Assembly: GCA_024752435.1 (NCBI GenBank)
Contig: CP103035.1
Coordinates: forward strand, 558,001 to 622,000
Direction: 5' to 3'
From: Allantophomopsis cytisporea
Taxonomy: Eukaryota; Ascomycota; Leotiomycetes; Phacidiales; Phacidiaceae
Length of the DNA: 64,000 nucleotides
The position numbers and the translations under genes were made by a program. The notes under the pieces are model-generated. The model had not been told where the DNA came from. It was given only the letters and a program-made list of their open reading frames with translations, and ran no database searches. This document shows, one piece after another, positions 1 through 12,293 of the stretch (the stretch's first letter is position 1; every line of letters begins with the position of its first letter).

Positions 1-831
1 CCTATGTTGCAGATGTTTGCGGGTTATGGTACATTCGTGCTGTTGAGAGGAATGGCTAAATTGCCGGTTCCTGGACTGGAGACTGGAGGTATTGCTTGGT
101 TTCACGATTTGACTGTCCCTGATCCATACTTAATCCTTCCTCTTGCCACTGCTGGTATCCTTCATTACGTCTTGAGAGTAAGCCGTTTATCCAAAGTCCA
201 AGATTGAATATGTTATCAAACTGATACAAAACAGAAAGGAGGAGAAACTGGTGTGACGCTCATGTCGCCAAAGACTCTCAAAGTTATGTCTTATGGACTA
301 CCTGCTATTACCGTCATCTTCACCTACTTCCTTCCAGCCGGACTTCAACTTTCTTTCTTGATCTCCGGTATCCTTTCGTTCATCCAATCTACCGCATTCA
401 AGAACAAGTCCTTCCGCGAAACCTTCGGAATGATGCCACTTCCCCCTCTCACCCCTACCGGTACTCCAGTCAGCGCCAGTGGCAACACCATCAAGCTCGC
501 TCCCGCACAATATCGCGATACCACCGCATTGAAATATCAGGCACCGAACGCAACACCACCCTTGAATGCGGAGAAAACCCTATTTTCTGACATCAAGTCG
601 AGAGTTGCCGATGGTATGAAGGATGCCAAGGAGGTAGCGCAGAATGGAAAGAAGTTCGTAGAAGAGAAAACTGGCAGTGCAAAGGTGAATGGCAAGAAAT
701 CCAAGGTGGAGATCAAGGCTGCAGAGGCTTATGAGAAGAAGAGAGCTGCTGAGTTGCAGAGAAAAGCGTTCGAGGAGGAGCAGAGACGCATGGCTGAGAG
801 AAGACTTAAGAAGAAGTATGGTGGTAAATAG
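1..831 (+). CDS. OXA1: Mitochondrial inner-membrane insertase Oxa1 (3' part)
   Basis: This is the 3' end of a YidC/Oxa1/Alb3-family insertase, which places mitochondrially encoded and some imported proteins into the inner membrane. The 5' part lies outside the window. Exons visible are 1-177 and 235-831, joined by a 57-base intron (GTAAGC...ACAG) between an Arg and a Lys codon. The 257 visible residues contain the family block LLRGMAKLPVPGLETGG, then a transmembrane stretch (LILPLATAGILHYVL), the motif GVTLMSPKTLKVMSYGLP and a last hydrophobic segment around positions 300-380. The final ~70 residues are a Lys/Glu/Ala-rich coiled coil ending in KKKYGGK, matching the matrix tail by which Oxa1 binds mitoribosomes in yeast. 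Family assignment is very secure; the symbol rests on recognised motifs, not a search. Confidence 0.95.
178..234 (+). other. Intron in OXA1
   Basis: The 57-base intron runs from GTAAGC to ACAG, with a branch-like ACTGATAC shortly before the acceptor. Removing it joins VLR to KGGETGV and restores the conserved Oxa1 sequence. Reading through it would end the protein at a TGA at 205-207. Confidence 0.93.
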
Positions 832-1671
832 ATATCTCGCTTGAGACTCCTGTATTGTGCATTGTAAGATAGATGGGAGTTTGTATATTATCATGTACTC
901 CTTCACATACTTTTTGTGCACTTGATGAACTATATCAACGGCGTTCAGTGAACATGGAGAGCTAAGAGGCGGTCCTACTATATATTCAGTTGACAAAGGC
1001 ACTGTTAAAGAAGTAAAGTCTAAGTGCCCTGTTGGCAATCAAGCAGACGGGCACTATTGAGGCCTCATGACCTGATTGGAACATACCACATGGTCAAGAA
1101 AATGCTCCACCGCCATCGCCGTTGTCATCATCAATTATTCTCGTCCTCGCTAATCATTCAAGTCTTACTTGTGTCTTTCGAGAAATGTTGAGACCATTCT
1201 CAACAATGGCGATCCACGATATATCATGTACTTATCATCAGAGATTGCGCTCTAAACTGGACTCTGTAGACAAGTTTCATCACTTCATGTGCTTCTCATA
1301 GTGATTTCTAGATGTTCGGGAAGGAAGAGGGGAGGGGTTTTATAAGCCTTTTGTAATGGCCGATGAGGAATCAAATAGCGATCATATTTTGAGCACATCA
1401 CATAAAATGCTGAGGAGTCTTTCGTTCGCTTGCTCACTTGCTCATAACGCTGCTCAACTCGGAATCACAAAACGCATAAGACAGCTCATACTGTTTGTAT
1501 CACTAAATCCATGCCATTAAAACTATCTACCTACCAGTATCTAAACTAATACTTAATCCTCAAGCATTCCACCACCATATCTGTGAAAGTCACTTGCCAT
1601 AACGTTGCCGTCTCTCGTACCTACCACAACTCCTCACAGCTCCCCACTCTCCATTCTCTCCAACTTCCTGC
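832..1671. other. Intergenic, convergent 3' ends
   Basis: This holds the 3' flanks of OXA1 and of the small Cys/His gene, which face each other. I see no coding region, RNA gene or notable repeat. Short open frames here lack motifs. Confidence 0.6.
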
Positions 1672-1923
1672 CTACTGATTAGATTGTCGAGCTTGAGCGG
1701 CATCATAGACCGCATTGTTATAAGCCCACCTCGCAACACTTGCATTGGTACAATTCTCCTCAGCCTCAATGCAGTTCGGGCAGATATCATTGACCCGCAC
1801 AATCTTGGTGACTTGTATCTGGCGGCAGCGAATGTTCTCATTCTGCTTCTTTGTCTTGCAGCGGTGCAGGGTTACCATCTCTAGATGGATGCAATTGTAG
1901 CGGGTCTGCTCAACTTCGCACAT
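1672..1923 (-). CDS. Small Cys/His-rich hypothetical protein (83 aa)
   Basis: This single-exon frame encodes 83 residues with a true ATG at 1923-1921 and no signal peptide. Cysteines fall at residues 2, 11, 22, 33, 48, 51 and 58, with histidines at 13 and 20, and include a CPNC knuckle. The opening arrangement, Cys2, then YNC-x-H, then Cys22, resembles a group of short uncharacterised fungal proteins that begin 'MC...Y.C.H' (recalled, not searched). Metal binding is inference. A TATAAATA sequence on the same strand lies about 115 bases upstream, which supports a real promoter. The C-terminal ~25 residues are Ala/Asn-rich and lack cysteine. Function is unknown. Confidence 0.6.
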   Translation of the reverse strand: MCEVEQTRYNCIHLEMVTLHRCKTKKQNENIRCRQIQVTKIVRVNDICPNCIEAEENCTNASVARWAYNNAVYDAAQARQSNQ

Positions 1924-2035
1924 CTTGCTGGTTGCGGGTGTGTGCTTCGAGTTTGTGTTTCATTCCACTAGTGAGTTGATATTGAGTTTACACTTAACAC
2001 ATAGAGAAGAACATGGAGCATATGGGGGTCGGTTG

Positions 2036-2043
2036 TATTTATA
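2036..2043 (-). promoter_or_regulatory. TATA box of the small Cys/His gene
   Basis: On the minus strand this reads TATAAATA, within CTATAAATACA. It sits about 115 bases 5' of the ATG at 1923, the spacing expected for a fungal core promoter with a leader of roughly 80 bases. Confidence 0.55.
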
Positions 2044-3399
2044 GACAAAGCAAACACGGATGAGGATATTGGATTCGGGGAAATGGGCCATGATGTGAGT
2101 AGTCATGAGATTCAGCATTGTGCAACTGCGGTCTCCAGAACTTGGTACAAGCTGCTGCATATGAGACGGTTAGATGATGACCAATCGAAATATGAGTACA
2201 CACCATTACGCAGAGGAAAAGAGGTCACAAGTAGCAATATGAGTAACTCAAAAATGAGTTGCTGGATGTGTTGCTGCTTCGGGTATCGATATCAATAAAC
2301 TACGGCCTCTTCTCATAGGTCATCACATAGCTGTTGACTCTCCAGAACTTGATGTAGTTCCATGCTGGGACTTCTAGTGAGCGCCTGATTCTCAAATTTA
2401 ATATTCACTCGTAGACTTCAAAGAGTGAAACGTTCCAAGAAACACCCCAGGTGTCACAGAAGTATAACTGACAAAGTGTGTTGTCAATTTAGGTATTACA
2501 TGATCGAGCTATCGACACTTTCCTCCCACACCTCGATTAACGACATGATCGTGCTTCAGTTATGCGGTGCAATAACCCAATCAAAGCTCCCACAAGTGTC
2601 TCACAGAAGCTTTATCTAGCATACACACTTGTTTATACGCACGGGACATGCACAGTCACAATCACAGCGAAATGAGCCTCATTTTACAGAGTATAAAACG
2701 TTTAATTTCCTTTTATGCAAAGCCTGCTCGCACACTCTCCGCTGGCCACGCGGTCTTTCCAGAGACCACAGCAGCTTCAATAGCACAAATCTCTTTCGCA
2801 AAACAATGAATCCATGCATACACTAATGCCCTTCACGCCCTATACCAAGCGCACAGATCTTCATTTACACGAAGTATGAGGTAGAGAAAGAAGTATGGCC
2901 GCAAGAACCATATTTGTACCTAGTTGGCAGCCCAACCAGCAGGACGCAACTTTGGACACAACAGCAAGTTCTTTATGAACGCTCAATCAGAAAACCAAAA
3001 AGCAGAAATCAGGATCAGAAGGCCATGGTATGCAAATAAACGTATAAAGTGAAAACAGGGTCATGAAAATCTTGCATTGCATCTCAACAACTCAATCCAC
3101 ATGCCAATCCTATCTTATTTCTCTCGAAAACTCTTCCAGCGGCTCATCATGAAAAAGGGACAAGACGCTCCTACTCAAAGAAACAAAAAAAAAAAAACTC
3201 CAAATGCTATAAACAGGTGTCGAAAGACTGCCAAGCCCTTCGACTGTCCCAATAGAGACAGGAGGAGCGAGGACAGTACCGACGGACGTACGAGATTGGG
3301 TATCGTCAGAAGAAGAGAAAGAAACGGCACAATCAACCGCGGGGAAACACGATGCGTGAGGACAACAACATCAATATCAAAACGCAAGAGCGATTGAAA
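2044..3399. other. Intergenic between small Cys/His gene and DUF1996 gene
   Basis: It contains the upstream region of the small Cys/His gene and, at its right end, the 3' flank of the DUF1996 gene. An A12 run occurs near 3187-3198. Open frames such as 3077-3397 (+) are Lys/Arg-rich with no motif, and I do not regard them as genes. Confidence 0.5.
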
Positions 3400-5367
3400 T
3401 TAGTTGTGAGCAGCACGGCGAGCGTGGGCGTGGCGGTGGTCAGCACGCTTCTTGACTGGCGAGACGGTCTCGGTGGCCTGAGCGGTGACAGTGACGGTCT
3501 CCTCAACCCAGAAGACCTCGTAGGCGTCCTGGCCGGAGGTCCAGATTGAAGTGGAGAAGAACTCCTGTGCGTCAGTGGCAGAGGCAACTGGTGCGGAGGT
3601 GATCGTAGCAGCGGAGGAGTCGGCGGAGGAACCGGCAGAGGTGGAGACGGAGACGGCCTCGAAGACACCGCCAACACCGTAGGACTGGCTAAGGGACGCA
3701 GCGATGGTGGTGCCGGCAGAGTAGGAGAGGGATGGTACGATGGCCGAGGTGGTGGATGGAGAGGCGGTTGCGGAGGCAGACACAGAGACGGAGACGGACA
3801 CAGATGCGGAGACGGCAGCGGTGCCAGAGGCGTAGGCTGGTCCAGACTCAATTGGAACATTACCTGGGATGGCAGTCACTGGACCGTAGACATCCTCGGA
3901 AGCAAGTGCATCTGGGAGGGTGATCGAGCAGGAGTCGTAGGTGGAAGCATCCTGGATAGTGAAGAGAGCGCAGTCGGACTGCTCACCGGAGGAGTTGGTG
4001 CAAGTGTCAGCAGCTTCCTGGAGGAGGTCCTCTTCCCAACCCATCATGAAATCACCGTGGTATCCGTAACCTATTGGGGTTAGTCTTTGTCTTTGCTTTT
4101 GTTGTGGTGTAGTCAAGGGATAGTATCTAGGGGGTGGGCTCACCAGTTGGGTCACCGTTGGAAATAACGAATTCTCCATCAACACCGATGTAGTTCTGGG
4201 TAGCCCAGATAGTCTCGTAGAAGAGAGAAATCAGGCGCTCAGAGAAGCCGTCTGGGCAGGTACCGGTCATAACCTGGTCAGGGTAGGCAACGTGATCTTT
4301 GTGGTTGTCGGAGTCAATGTCGACACCGTTCCAGCAAGATGGGAACATCAGCTCCATTCGAATACCGTCGAGACAGTTAGCGTCGAGGTAGGACTTGTCT
4401 GGCATAAAGTGACGGTAGAGGGAACCTTCAGCATCGGCATTGTAGTTCAAGCAGTTGAAGCCGAGAGCCTTCTGAGCAAGTGACTTCTGGGTGAGATCGA
4501 CTCCAGTCCAGTCAGACTTTGGTGGATCCGGAACAGGAAGAGTGAAGTTTCGCTGGTCGGTATCACCGGCAATCATACGGAAGCCCTCTGGGAAGGCAGA
4601 AACGGTGTCGTTGCCGTCATTTGGGTAGAGGAGGTAGTATCTGAGAATTGAAGTTAGCACAAGTCGAATTGAACAAAATCACACATGATGTAATAGCAAA
4701 TATAGCACAGCATTTCACCTGCCTCGACATGATTGATCAAGGACATCTGCAACATGTATAGCGCATCACTGATAATCGCTTGTTACCAAGCGGAAGCTGC
4801 AGTAGGTGGGTACACCATTGCTTTCAATATGCACGTGAAAATCGTTCAAGGAAAGAGGATAGTGAGCAACTTACGCAAGCATACCACCAGTCTGCTCAAC
4901 GAGGTCAAACGAGCCGTTAGAGTACTGGAAGTACAGAGATGGAGTCCAGTAAGCAGACTTGTCCTCGGCGACACCACAGGAAGTGCAGTCACCAGCGCGA
5001 AGAGCATCGTAGTCAGCAGACTCGGAGAAACCTATTTCAGCATCAGTAAAGTCTTGTTAAATATGAAAGCACTCCACAAAGTCTGCTTTCTTTCTCTCTC
5101 TCGTAGCGCAACATGGCGTCAAATTCATCGTGAAGTTTGCGCATGCGCCACGTGAGAGCAAGAGACATTGCACGCGCCGAACAAAGATAACGTACCAGAG
5201 GATCCATGGATGGAGTGAACGTGGGAAGCGACTTCACCAGGGCTGACCAATGGATCAATACGTGCGACACCAGCGCGTCCACGACACTCAAGGCGCCAGA
5301 AGGCATTGACGTTGCCGGCCAAGGAAAGGGCAGCAGCGGCTGCGAGAGCAGTGTTCTTGATGAACAT
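3400..5367 (-). CDS. Secreted DUF1996 protein with Ser/Thr/Val-rich stalk
   Basis: Four exons (5367-5196, 5031-4875, 4640-4144, 4070-3400) encode 498 residues. A signal peptide (MFIKNTALAAAAALSLAGNVNA) precedes FWRLECRGRAGVARIDPLV and HVHSIHGSSG, the hallmark start of the DUF1996 domain. This domain fills roughly residues 22-310 and has paired cysteines such as CTSC plus FPSCWNGVDIDSDNHKDHVAYP. After it comes a low-complexity Ser/Val/Ala/Thr tract of about 130 residues, likely an O-glycosylated wall stalk. The end is not a GPI signal but a basic tail with KKR and RR sites followed by His/Ala/Arg. DUF1996 has no agreed biochemical role; cell-wall location is inferred. Introns 1 and 2 (164 and 234 bases) are long for this window. 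Intron 3 is 73 bases. Confidence 0.93.
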
Positions 5368-6250
5368 GTTTGCGATTACGAACGTCTGTTCGAAGTAGAA
5401 TTGAGGTGATTAAAGAGGGTCCGATGCAGGGGCAAAGGATCGGGGACGAGATCGAAAAAGTAGGATCGATTTGGATTGGTGGCTGTTTGGTGATGCGATG
5501 GAGATGTTCACACGAAGATTGTAGTAGCTGTGCGGTCTGAGTTAGAAAACCGAAATGGAATGAGGCACAAGGCTGGAAGTAATGAAAGTGAGAAATCTAT
5601 GAAGTAGGAAATCCAGCGGAGAGAAGAATCACGGAGAGTGACTGCGCGGAGGATGAGTCTTGTTCCCTTTCCCACCCCTCTCCGTCGTCGTCGCATGAAG
5701 GTTTGATATGTCGGTACCTTTTTCGCAACTTGATGACCAGAACTTTTGATATGTCTCCAACACAACGCCCTTCTTCCTTTTCCCTCTTCCTGAATGATGT
5801 CGAAAATGAATAGAAAAATAGAATAGAAGAAGAAAAGAAAAACCATATGCCTTACAAATTCCAAGAAACCAAAGTAAAACTCTTTCTCTTATATTTCCTT
5901 TCTTCTCACAACTTTGGTGGTTGGTGAAATAACTCGGGATGACTTGGGTGGCTGCGAAAGGCTGGTTCAAAGAATGGACGAAGGTCAACGACACAGGTGT
6001 TGAGTGAACGAATGTAATAGAATAGATCAAATGAATGTAAGTGTCGATGATGATAATGAGGCTTTCGCACAAGAGAAAAACGGCTTTTGTAAAGAGTGAC
6101 GGGTTTCTTGTATATTCTCCTATCAAGAAGAAGCAAGAAGCTGAGTGAGGCGGTTTTCTGGCAAAAGAGATGGGGAAAGGTTGACGATGGAAGGGGTTTC
6201 CGAGAGTGCAAGAGGGCCATAGTAAATACGATTTCTTGGCATGCAAACGA
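5368..6250 (-). promoter_or_regulatory. Pyrimidine-rich upstream region of the DUF1996 gene
   Basis: On the coding strand of the DUF1996 gene this is rich in C and T with TTCTT blocks, as in strong fungal promoters and leaders. The first ~325 bases upstream of its start contain no ATG on that strand (first one at about 5696), consistent with a leader of up to that length. Open frames in this strip (for example 5629-6246) are low complexity. Confidence 0.4.
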
Positions 6251-7073
6251 GAGTCCCCTCAGTCCCCTCTCTCGCTCTCTATCTGTCTAGGTGCTCTATG
6301 ACACCCACGCACTCACACACCCAAGTTACAAGCTAAAATTCTAAGTCCTACGGGTACTTGTCGCTGATGGAGCAGGCTAACAAGGTGGTACCTGGGTTGT
6401 GTAGCATGGAACAGCGCAAGTGGGCATGACCAGGGGAGGAAGCAGACTACGCCTCCCTCTATGGACCGTGCGAAGATTAAGGTACAGGCAAGGAGGGAGG
6501 GATGCGATCCATAATGCAGAAATACGTATGTTCCCTCATACGGACTGGAGTAGTACCGCTTACAGAAGGGGATGAGTTAAATGAGTGGTGAGTGGGTGAG
6601 TGGATGAGATTGAGAAGAGAAGAATAATAGTAATTGGTAGATGGAGAGGGAGAGGGAGAGGGGTGAGGAGAATGGGGATAAGAGACACGAAGAGAATTGT
6701 CAATATTTATGAAAGAGTAAGTAGTACCGGGTGTCATATATATATACATATTTACATACATACGTTTTATCGCATAGATAGATAGATAGACATTATACTA
6801 TATATTACTATGAGGGAGCATAGCTGTTGTGTTATGGCTGGCTGGCTCCTTGACCGAACGTCTCATATTGTTATTGTTGCAGACCAATATACATGTAGAT
6901 ACATACTGTATGTTTTTCCCTCCTATACAAAGTACTAATATGAAGATTATTCTGACAGTATTTATTTCCCTCATCACTTTTGTCCTCGCCTGTCACTTTT
7001 ATGATGTGTTTCTTCCCCTCATTCTACATGAATCTCAGATCTGTTGATCATTGTCGATATGAATGAATATAGA

Positions 7074-7093
7074 ATATATATATATATATATAT
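7074..7093. repeat. (AT)n microsatellite
   Basis: About ten uninterrupted AT units are followed by GCATATG. Confidence 0.85.
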
Positions 7094-8085
7094 GCATATG
7101 TACTGTACATCCCATCTCTACAGATGCAGCCACAACAGATTCACCATCACCGTAGAATCTCACTAAACTACGCCCATCCTCGTTATGGCTTCACCACATC
7201 TTGGATCCGGCGGCACTGATGATGATCCAGGGTCAAGGCTGCATCCATCATGCACAAAACTAGTCTCACAATAGCTGTGGCTCACATCTCGGTCAAGAAA
7301 TCGTGCGGTGGACGACGACGGTAAGGTAAGACCTGAACGACTCACTTCCCATGAGAGAGAGAGAGAGAGCCCCTCATCACGGCCAATTGCCAATTCATAC
7401 CAACATAGTACTGTACATACAACCACCACCAATCCAAGGGGGTCCATACGCCCTGGAAGCATCGGCTTTGAGAAGGGAGATGGGGATAGGCAGGCCGGAG
7501 ATGGCTTCTGATTGATCCATAGTGTCCGTTTGTGAAATGTAGTATTACCTGTTGTGAGCTAAGGTAGCTACGAAGTAATTTGTAGATGTACTGTGTACAT
7601 CAGTGTTGGATGATTGGATTAGATTGGATTGGATGCAAGTCTCTCATGAGTATATATTTCTTGGGCGCGTGTGTTGTACGTACATACGTAGTGTGTGTAT
7701 TGTGTGCACAGAGAGTAAGCTGATTGGGATCTGATGATATGGCCGTGTTTTGTGCCGGTACTGGGAGTAAGTGAGTAAATGAGTACCTTAGGTACTTTAC
7801 TGAGCCGTACAATTTACGCGCCCTACCACCTTACGACTTTAACGTACCAGCCATGCTCTGCCATCTGCCACGCCTTGCCACGCCAAAACCCAGCGTCCGC
7901 GCAGCCTCTCCATTTCAACCGTCGTCCCTTGCATATCTAGGTAGAATGCGCCGCCAGTTGGCAATGTACTACAGCACAATACACAAGGACGAGCAGTGTG
8001 GCAATTCCTTCTCCCAGTCTTCGTTTCCTTTTCCTTTTTCTTTTTTCCCTGACCCAAAATTGGGTTATTGATCTGGATCGACGTG

Positions 8086-8115
8086 AATTGAATTGACTTG
8101 AATTGACTTGAATTG
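8086..8115. repeat. 10-base tandem AATTGACTTG
   Basis: Two full copies of AATTGACTTG are flanked on both sides by partial GAATTG copies. Confidence 0.8.
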
Positions 8116-8792
8116 CATAGTTACTACAAGATCCGTTGGCATCTCGTGCTCAGCCGGGGCAACGGCACATTGTTTCGCAGGTGGTCAAGTGCAGCGTCTA
8201 ATGGGCACTTCAGATGATCTGTCGCCTCTAGTTGGCCCATCCCAACTGTCAAGGGAGGTGAGTTACCTGCCCTCTTGGACTACCTACATTCAGCTAAGTA
8301 GTATGTAAGTGAGATGGGAAATGCAGGCAGGTCGTAAGTCGGACGATGGTTTTAGAGATTGAACTGGGGGATGAGAGAGGCGAGAGAAAGAAGAAGAAGG
8401 ACAAGAAGATGGGACGAGAGAGGTGGCTTTGCAACTTTCATGTTTCGTTTGATGTACCCCCAAGCGATTATCGACTCTTTCTTTCCCTTTCGCTTTTTCT
8501 CACTCTCATCCCCCCCTCCTCTCTCCTTCTTTCTCCTATGGAAGGTGAACAAGGCTCAAGCCGACCGGCGTCAAGTATTCTGAAACTCTCTAACGTGGCT
8601 GTAGGGCCGGGTGGTAAGGGGGCCAGAGCTGGTAGTGAGTGGGTAGCCAATTAGACGACGATTGTGCCTGTTCAGCCCTTCAAAACTGCATGAGGCCCCT
8701 TGAAGCCAATCCCGGTCTGACACTCTCGCTACCACGGCTACCAATCTGTATGGACTTTGTGAAGGATAATCCCGCATATAATGTAATTAATA

Positions 8793-8814
8793 TACATACA
8801 TACATACATACATA
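8793..8814. repeat. (TACA)n microsatellite
   Basis: About five TACA tetranucleotides. The same motif recurs at 23763-23787 and 47471-47499. Confidence 0.85.
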
Positions 8815-9169
8815 GGCGTATGACGGTCCTTCTCTGATCTCACTCTATGGCTTGTTGGCGGTATGTACTTGACTGAACAATCCCTCGTGGCGCAATGTGC
8901 TAGTTATCCTATATACGTTGTGCTACTCGATTGGATGAAAAGCCAGTGGAAGAAAGTGCCCTCAAACAGTCAGATTGTTACGCAGTACAAGGAAAGAAAG
9001 TACAACAAACTCGATTCAACGGGCGTCATGCAAGGTCGATCAATTGGTTTGTATAGTGTACGGAGTTGAGATGAGAGTAAAAATGCATATGGAAGTTTAA
9101 TCAGTCACCTTATAATCCGTAGGCATTGCCGAGGTATATACGTACATGGTCCGTCGTAGGAACAAGAAC

Positions 9170-9192
9170 AAGAAGAAGAAGAAGAAGAAGAA
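9170..9192. repeat. (AAG)n microsatellite
   Basis: Seven to eight AAG units follow an AACAAG lead-in. The tract lies outside any supported coding frame. Confidence 0.8.
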
Positions 9193-9282
9193 ATAAACAG
9201 CCACACCACCTCACATCATAACATCATATCATACAATAATCATCGTATCGTTAATGATGTACTGTGTGATACATAATCCTAA

Positions 9283-9302
9283 TCTATCTATCTATCTATC
9301 TA
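9283..9302. repeat. (TCTA)n microsatellite
   Basis: About five TCTA units. A pyrimidine-rich strip of roughly 400 bases follows. Confidence 0.85.
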
Positions 9303-12266
9303 GCCATCTGCAATGTCGATAATATCAATAATATCAGCTACTTCTTCCGGAATCTACTATCCAACCACTACTGCTCACTACTTTCCTACTCTTCGTTCTT
9401 TTCCTTCTTTTCATTCTCTTAATTTCGTTTCCCCTCAAATCTTTCCCTTCTGTCAATCATCCTTCTCCCAACCTCATATCACTTCAATCCAATTCTCAGT
9501 CAAGTCACCCACCCATACGAGGCACCAGCACAGATATGTCTCTCATCTCCTCCATCCAAGTTCCAAAGACATCAAGCACCTCACACATAGAAACACGAGC
9601 CTCATTCAATCTTGCAATTGCCGAACCCAAATCATTCCTCGCATATTCCGGATAGCCCTCATACCATGAGCACCCATGAGTGAATGAATGAATGGACATC
9701 CTACATAGAATACAAAACTTGCACATACATAGTATTAAAACTCCACTCTCCCACTCTCCCTCGGTGCACATACCCATCCGCGCACCATTCCAATTCGCCC
9801 ACACACGCCACTACTACAACCTCAACTACCCAAACGGGCAACTCCCCATAATTCTCAGAGTGCGATCATCACGGCGCGCATCATCAGCAATTTACATTGA
9901 TTGATGGAAACGAAACAGATTACGCGACCCAAATCAACTACCTAGCCAACGAAACTACTAGCATGTACCACTCTCTCTGCCTTGGGACCCTTTCCCTCAG
10001 GAGACTAAATCCTCTCTTCCTCACTGACTAGACGAAGAAACGCCTTCCTCGCTCTCCTCATCAATCCCATACACCGGCTGGCAATCAAGGCCGCGGGGCA
10101 TACACCCTTTCAGCCGCATAAATGAAGTGAAGAGGGGAGATTTTCAATTCGGTACTTTTCCCACCTCATAATAACGAGTGATGCGCATGTCTACTGATCC
10201 TTTGCTGCTTAACCTTTCAATGCTGTTTCTTGCAAAAGTCTGGAGAGAATCCTTCGTGACTTCACTTCGTACTGGCACCTAGATCGGCGTCCCCGTGTGA
10301 TTGATTGAGCATTCGTAGACGCGCTGTCGAGAGATCTGCGCCCCTTCGCCTCGTATCATGGCATATATTATTCTGCGCCTATTCTACATCAACACTAATG
10401 GTATTTTCGTCCTGATGTCTCCCATTGCGTTGTATGTATGTAGGATGAGGAGATCTGAATCCAGGCTGCACCGCGATATTCAGATCGCCGTTGAGCTCAT
10501 GTCCTTGTGGTCTATCAATCCTTCCACTACCCTTCTGCTTCTTTTCTGGAAGCGGTCCCACACTATGTTATGGTGGCATGGATCGAGTTGGCACCAAGTG
10601 ACAGCACGTCAATGAGTGACACAAGAACGAACATCGCCTCAATAATGTGTCGCCTGCCCACTGGGCTTCCCTGCGGAGTCCGACGCTGAAGCCTGCCAAA
10701 TCAACACCGCCATAATTGCATTGTGTAAGCTGCAAATTTGTTGTTGATGCTTGACTGGTGACCTGGAACATTGATGTCCAGAGCTCAAGCTCAGCGGTCA
10801 CGGTACTGATTAGCGCGCGCTGTTTGGTACTGTCAGCCAGTCATTGGTATGAAGATGGAGGACGATGTACGAAGTCGGAGTCGAGTAACTGCATGTTGAA
10901 GATTCAGAGGTGGAAGAGGTGTGTTGTGCATGATACATCCATTATGCTGTGCATATAGAGAGGATGGGTATGCAGATGGACATGTAAATATCGGTGTATA
11001 TATAGTATGCGCCTCGTGTGTGGACAGCGAACACATACATACATAGAATAATTTACTTCGTATGGATACGTACATATTGTATCGACGTCTGTTGTCTACA
11101 TTCTTTCCTGTCCAACTGTTCTTGTTTGCTCTGTTCTGCTCAGTCTTCTGGCGATATCACTCCGCATCGAATCGAACGTATATCGTACGTACATACATAC
11201 ATAGATAGAGCATGTATACTTCGTATGCTGTAACGAATAACAATATCATCCCACCTCCAACTCCACCACAACCTCATCCCTTCGCACTCCTCGTCATCCC
11301 TATCCCGCATAAACATCTCATCATACCTGTTCCATTCTCCCCATAACACATCATCTCCCTACATGGCTAAACACTCCAGGTTTTCTTAGACACCGCGCAA
11401 GGCTGGACACAGGCATGCTGAACTTCCATTCCTGTTCCCATTGAAGGGATGGTCGGGTCGGTTTGCAGAGTTCCAGAAGCTGATTTCCATTCCTGACGCA
11501 TGTCTCAAAGCTTGGCTTCGTGTGCTATGGACTACACTGTACGGAGTAGAGTATGCAGTATGTTTTCACTTACAAACTTCGACTTCTGCCCATTCTTCTA
11601 TTACCATAACGCGCCTTGTGGAAGGTCAGCTCGGATCAGTGTTGAAAAATACGAGGTTGGACATGCACGCAAGATGTACGCAGCACGGATGATCGAGAGT
11701 TACTCCGTACAGACTTCGGACATACTTATGTGGCAGAAGACGACGAGTACGAAGTGCTTGTTTGGCGAAACTTTCACTCGGAGCTGCGCTGAGCAGATAC
11801 CCAAGTACTGTACATGCGTCATTATGAAGGCGATTGGTTTGTCTTCCTCCGTGAAATCAGTCCTAAATGTTGTTCTCATGCTTCGGGCTAAGGTATGTAT
11901 TTATTTGTATTGTTGTCACCTATCTTGGATATCAGATTCCGCGTATCTTCATATATCGTGCCGTTGCATGCCATTCACCAGCCGGAATGCATGCTACTCA
12001 CGTGCCAACCTTTCTCCTTACGGCACCCACTACACTTCACCTTCCCAGCGTCTCCACAAGGACCGATTCACAGACTCTCCATCTTCTATCTTTCTCTTTT
12101 TGCTCCTTCGAATGTTTACAGACCTGTTTGGAATCCTACGTTTCTAAAAACAGCCTACGATTCTCCCTAGCGATTCAGTCACCCACATGAAACGGCCCCC
12201 AAGAGGCACGAGCTGTGCGCTTTCCTCATCCTTCGCCCGATCTATGATCCCGACGGCGCAATATTG

Positions 12267-12293
12267 GCATCCCGAGACGCAATGTCGGGATGC
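12267..12293. repeat. Perfect 9-base inverted repeat with 9-base spacer
   Basis: GCATCCCGA at 12267-12275 is matched by TCGGGATGC at 12285-12293. The spacer is 9 bases. It could form a hairpin or be a dyad protein-binding site; no gene is nearby. Confidence 0.75.

Noticed and set aside
3333..3860. 175-codon Pro-rich frame, minus strand
   Set aside because: Shadow of the Ser/Val-rich DUF1996 exon in another frame.
5629..6246. 205-codon frame, minus strand
   Set aside because: Low-complexity translation of a pyrimidine-rich leader strip.
9313..9669. 118-codon frame, plus strand
   Set aside because: Ser/His/Pro-rich translation of a C/T-rich strip after a microsatellite; no motif.
11500..12147. 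215-codon open frame, plus strand
   Set aside because: No motif, Cys/Ser-rich random composition, overlapping frames equally open, no splice-extended partner.
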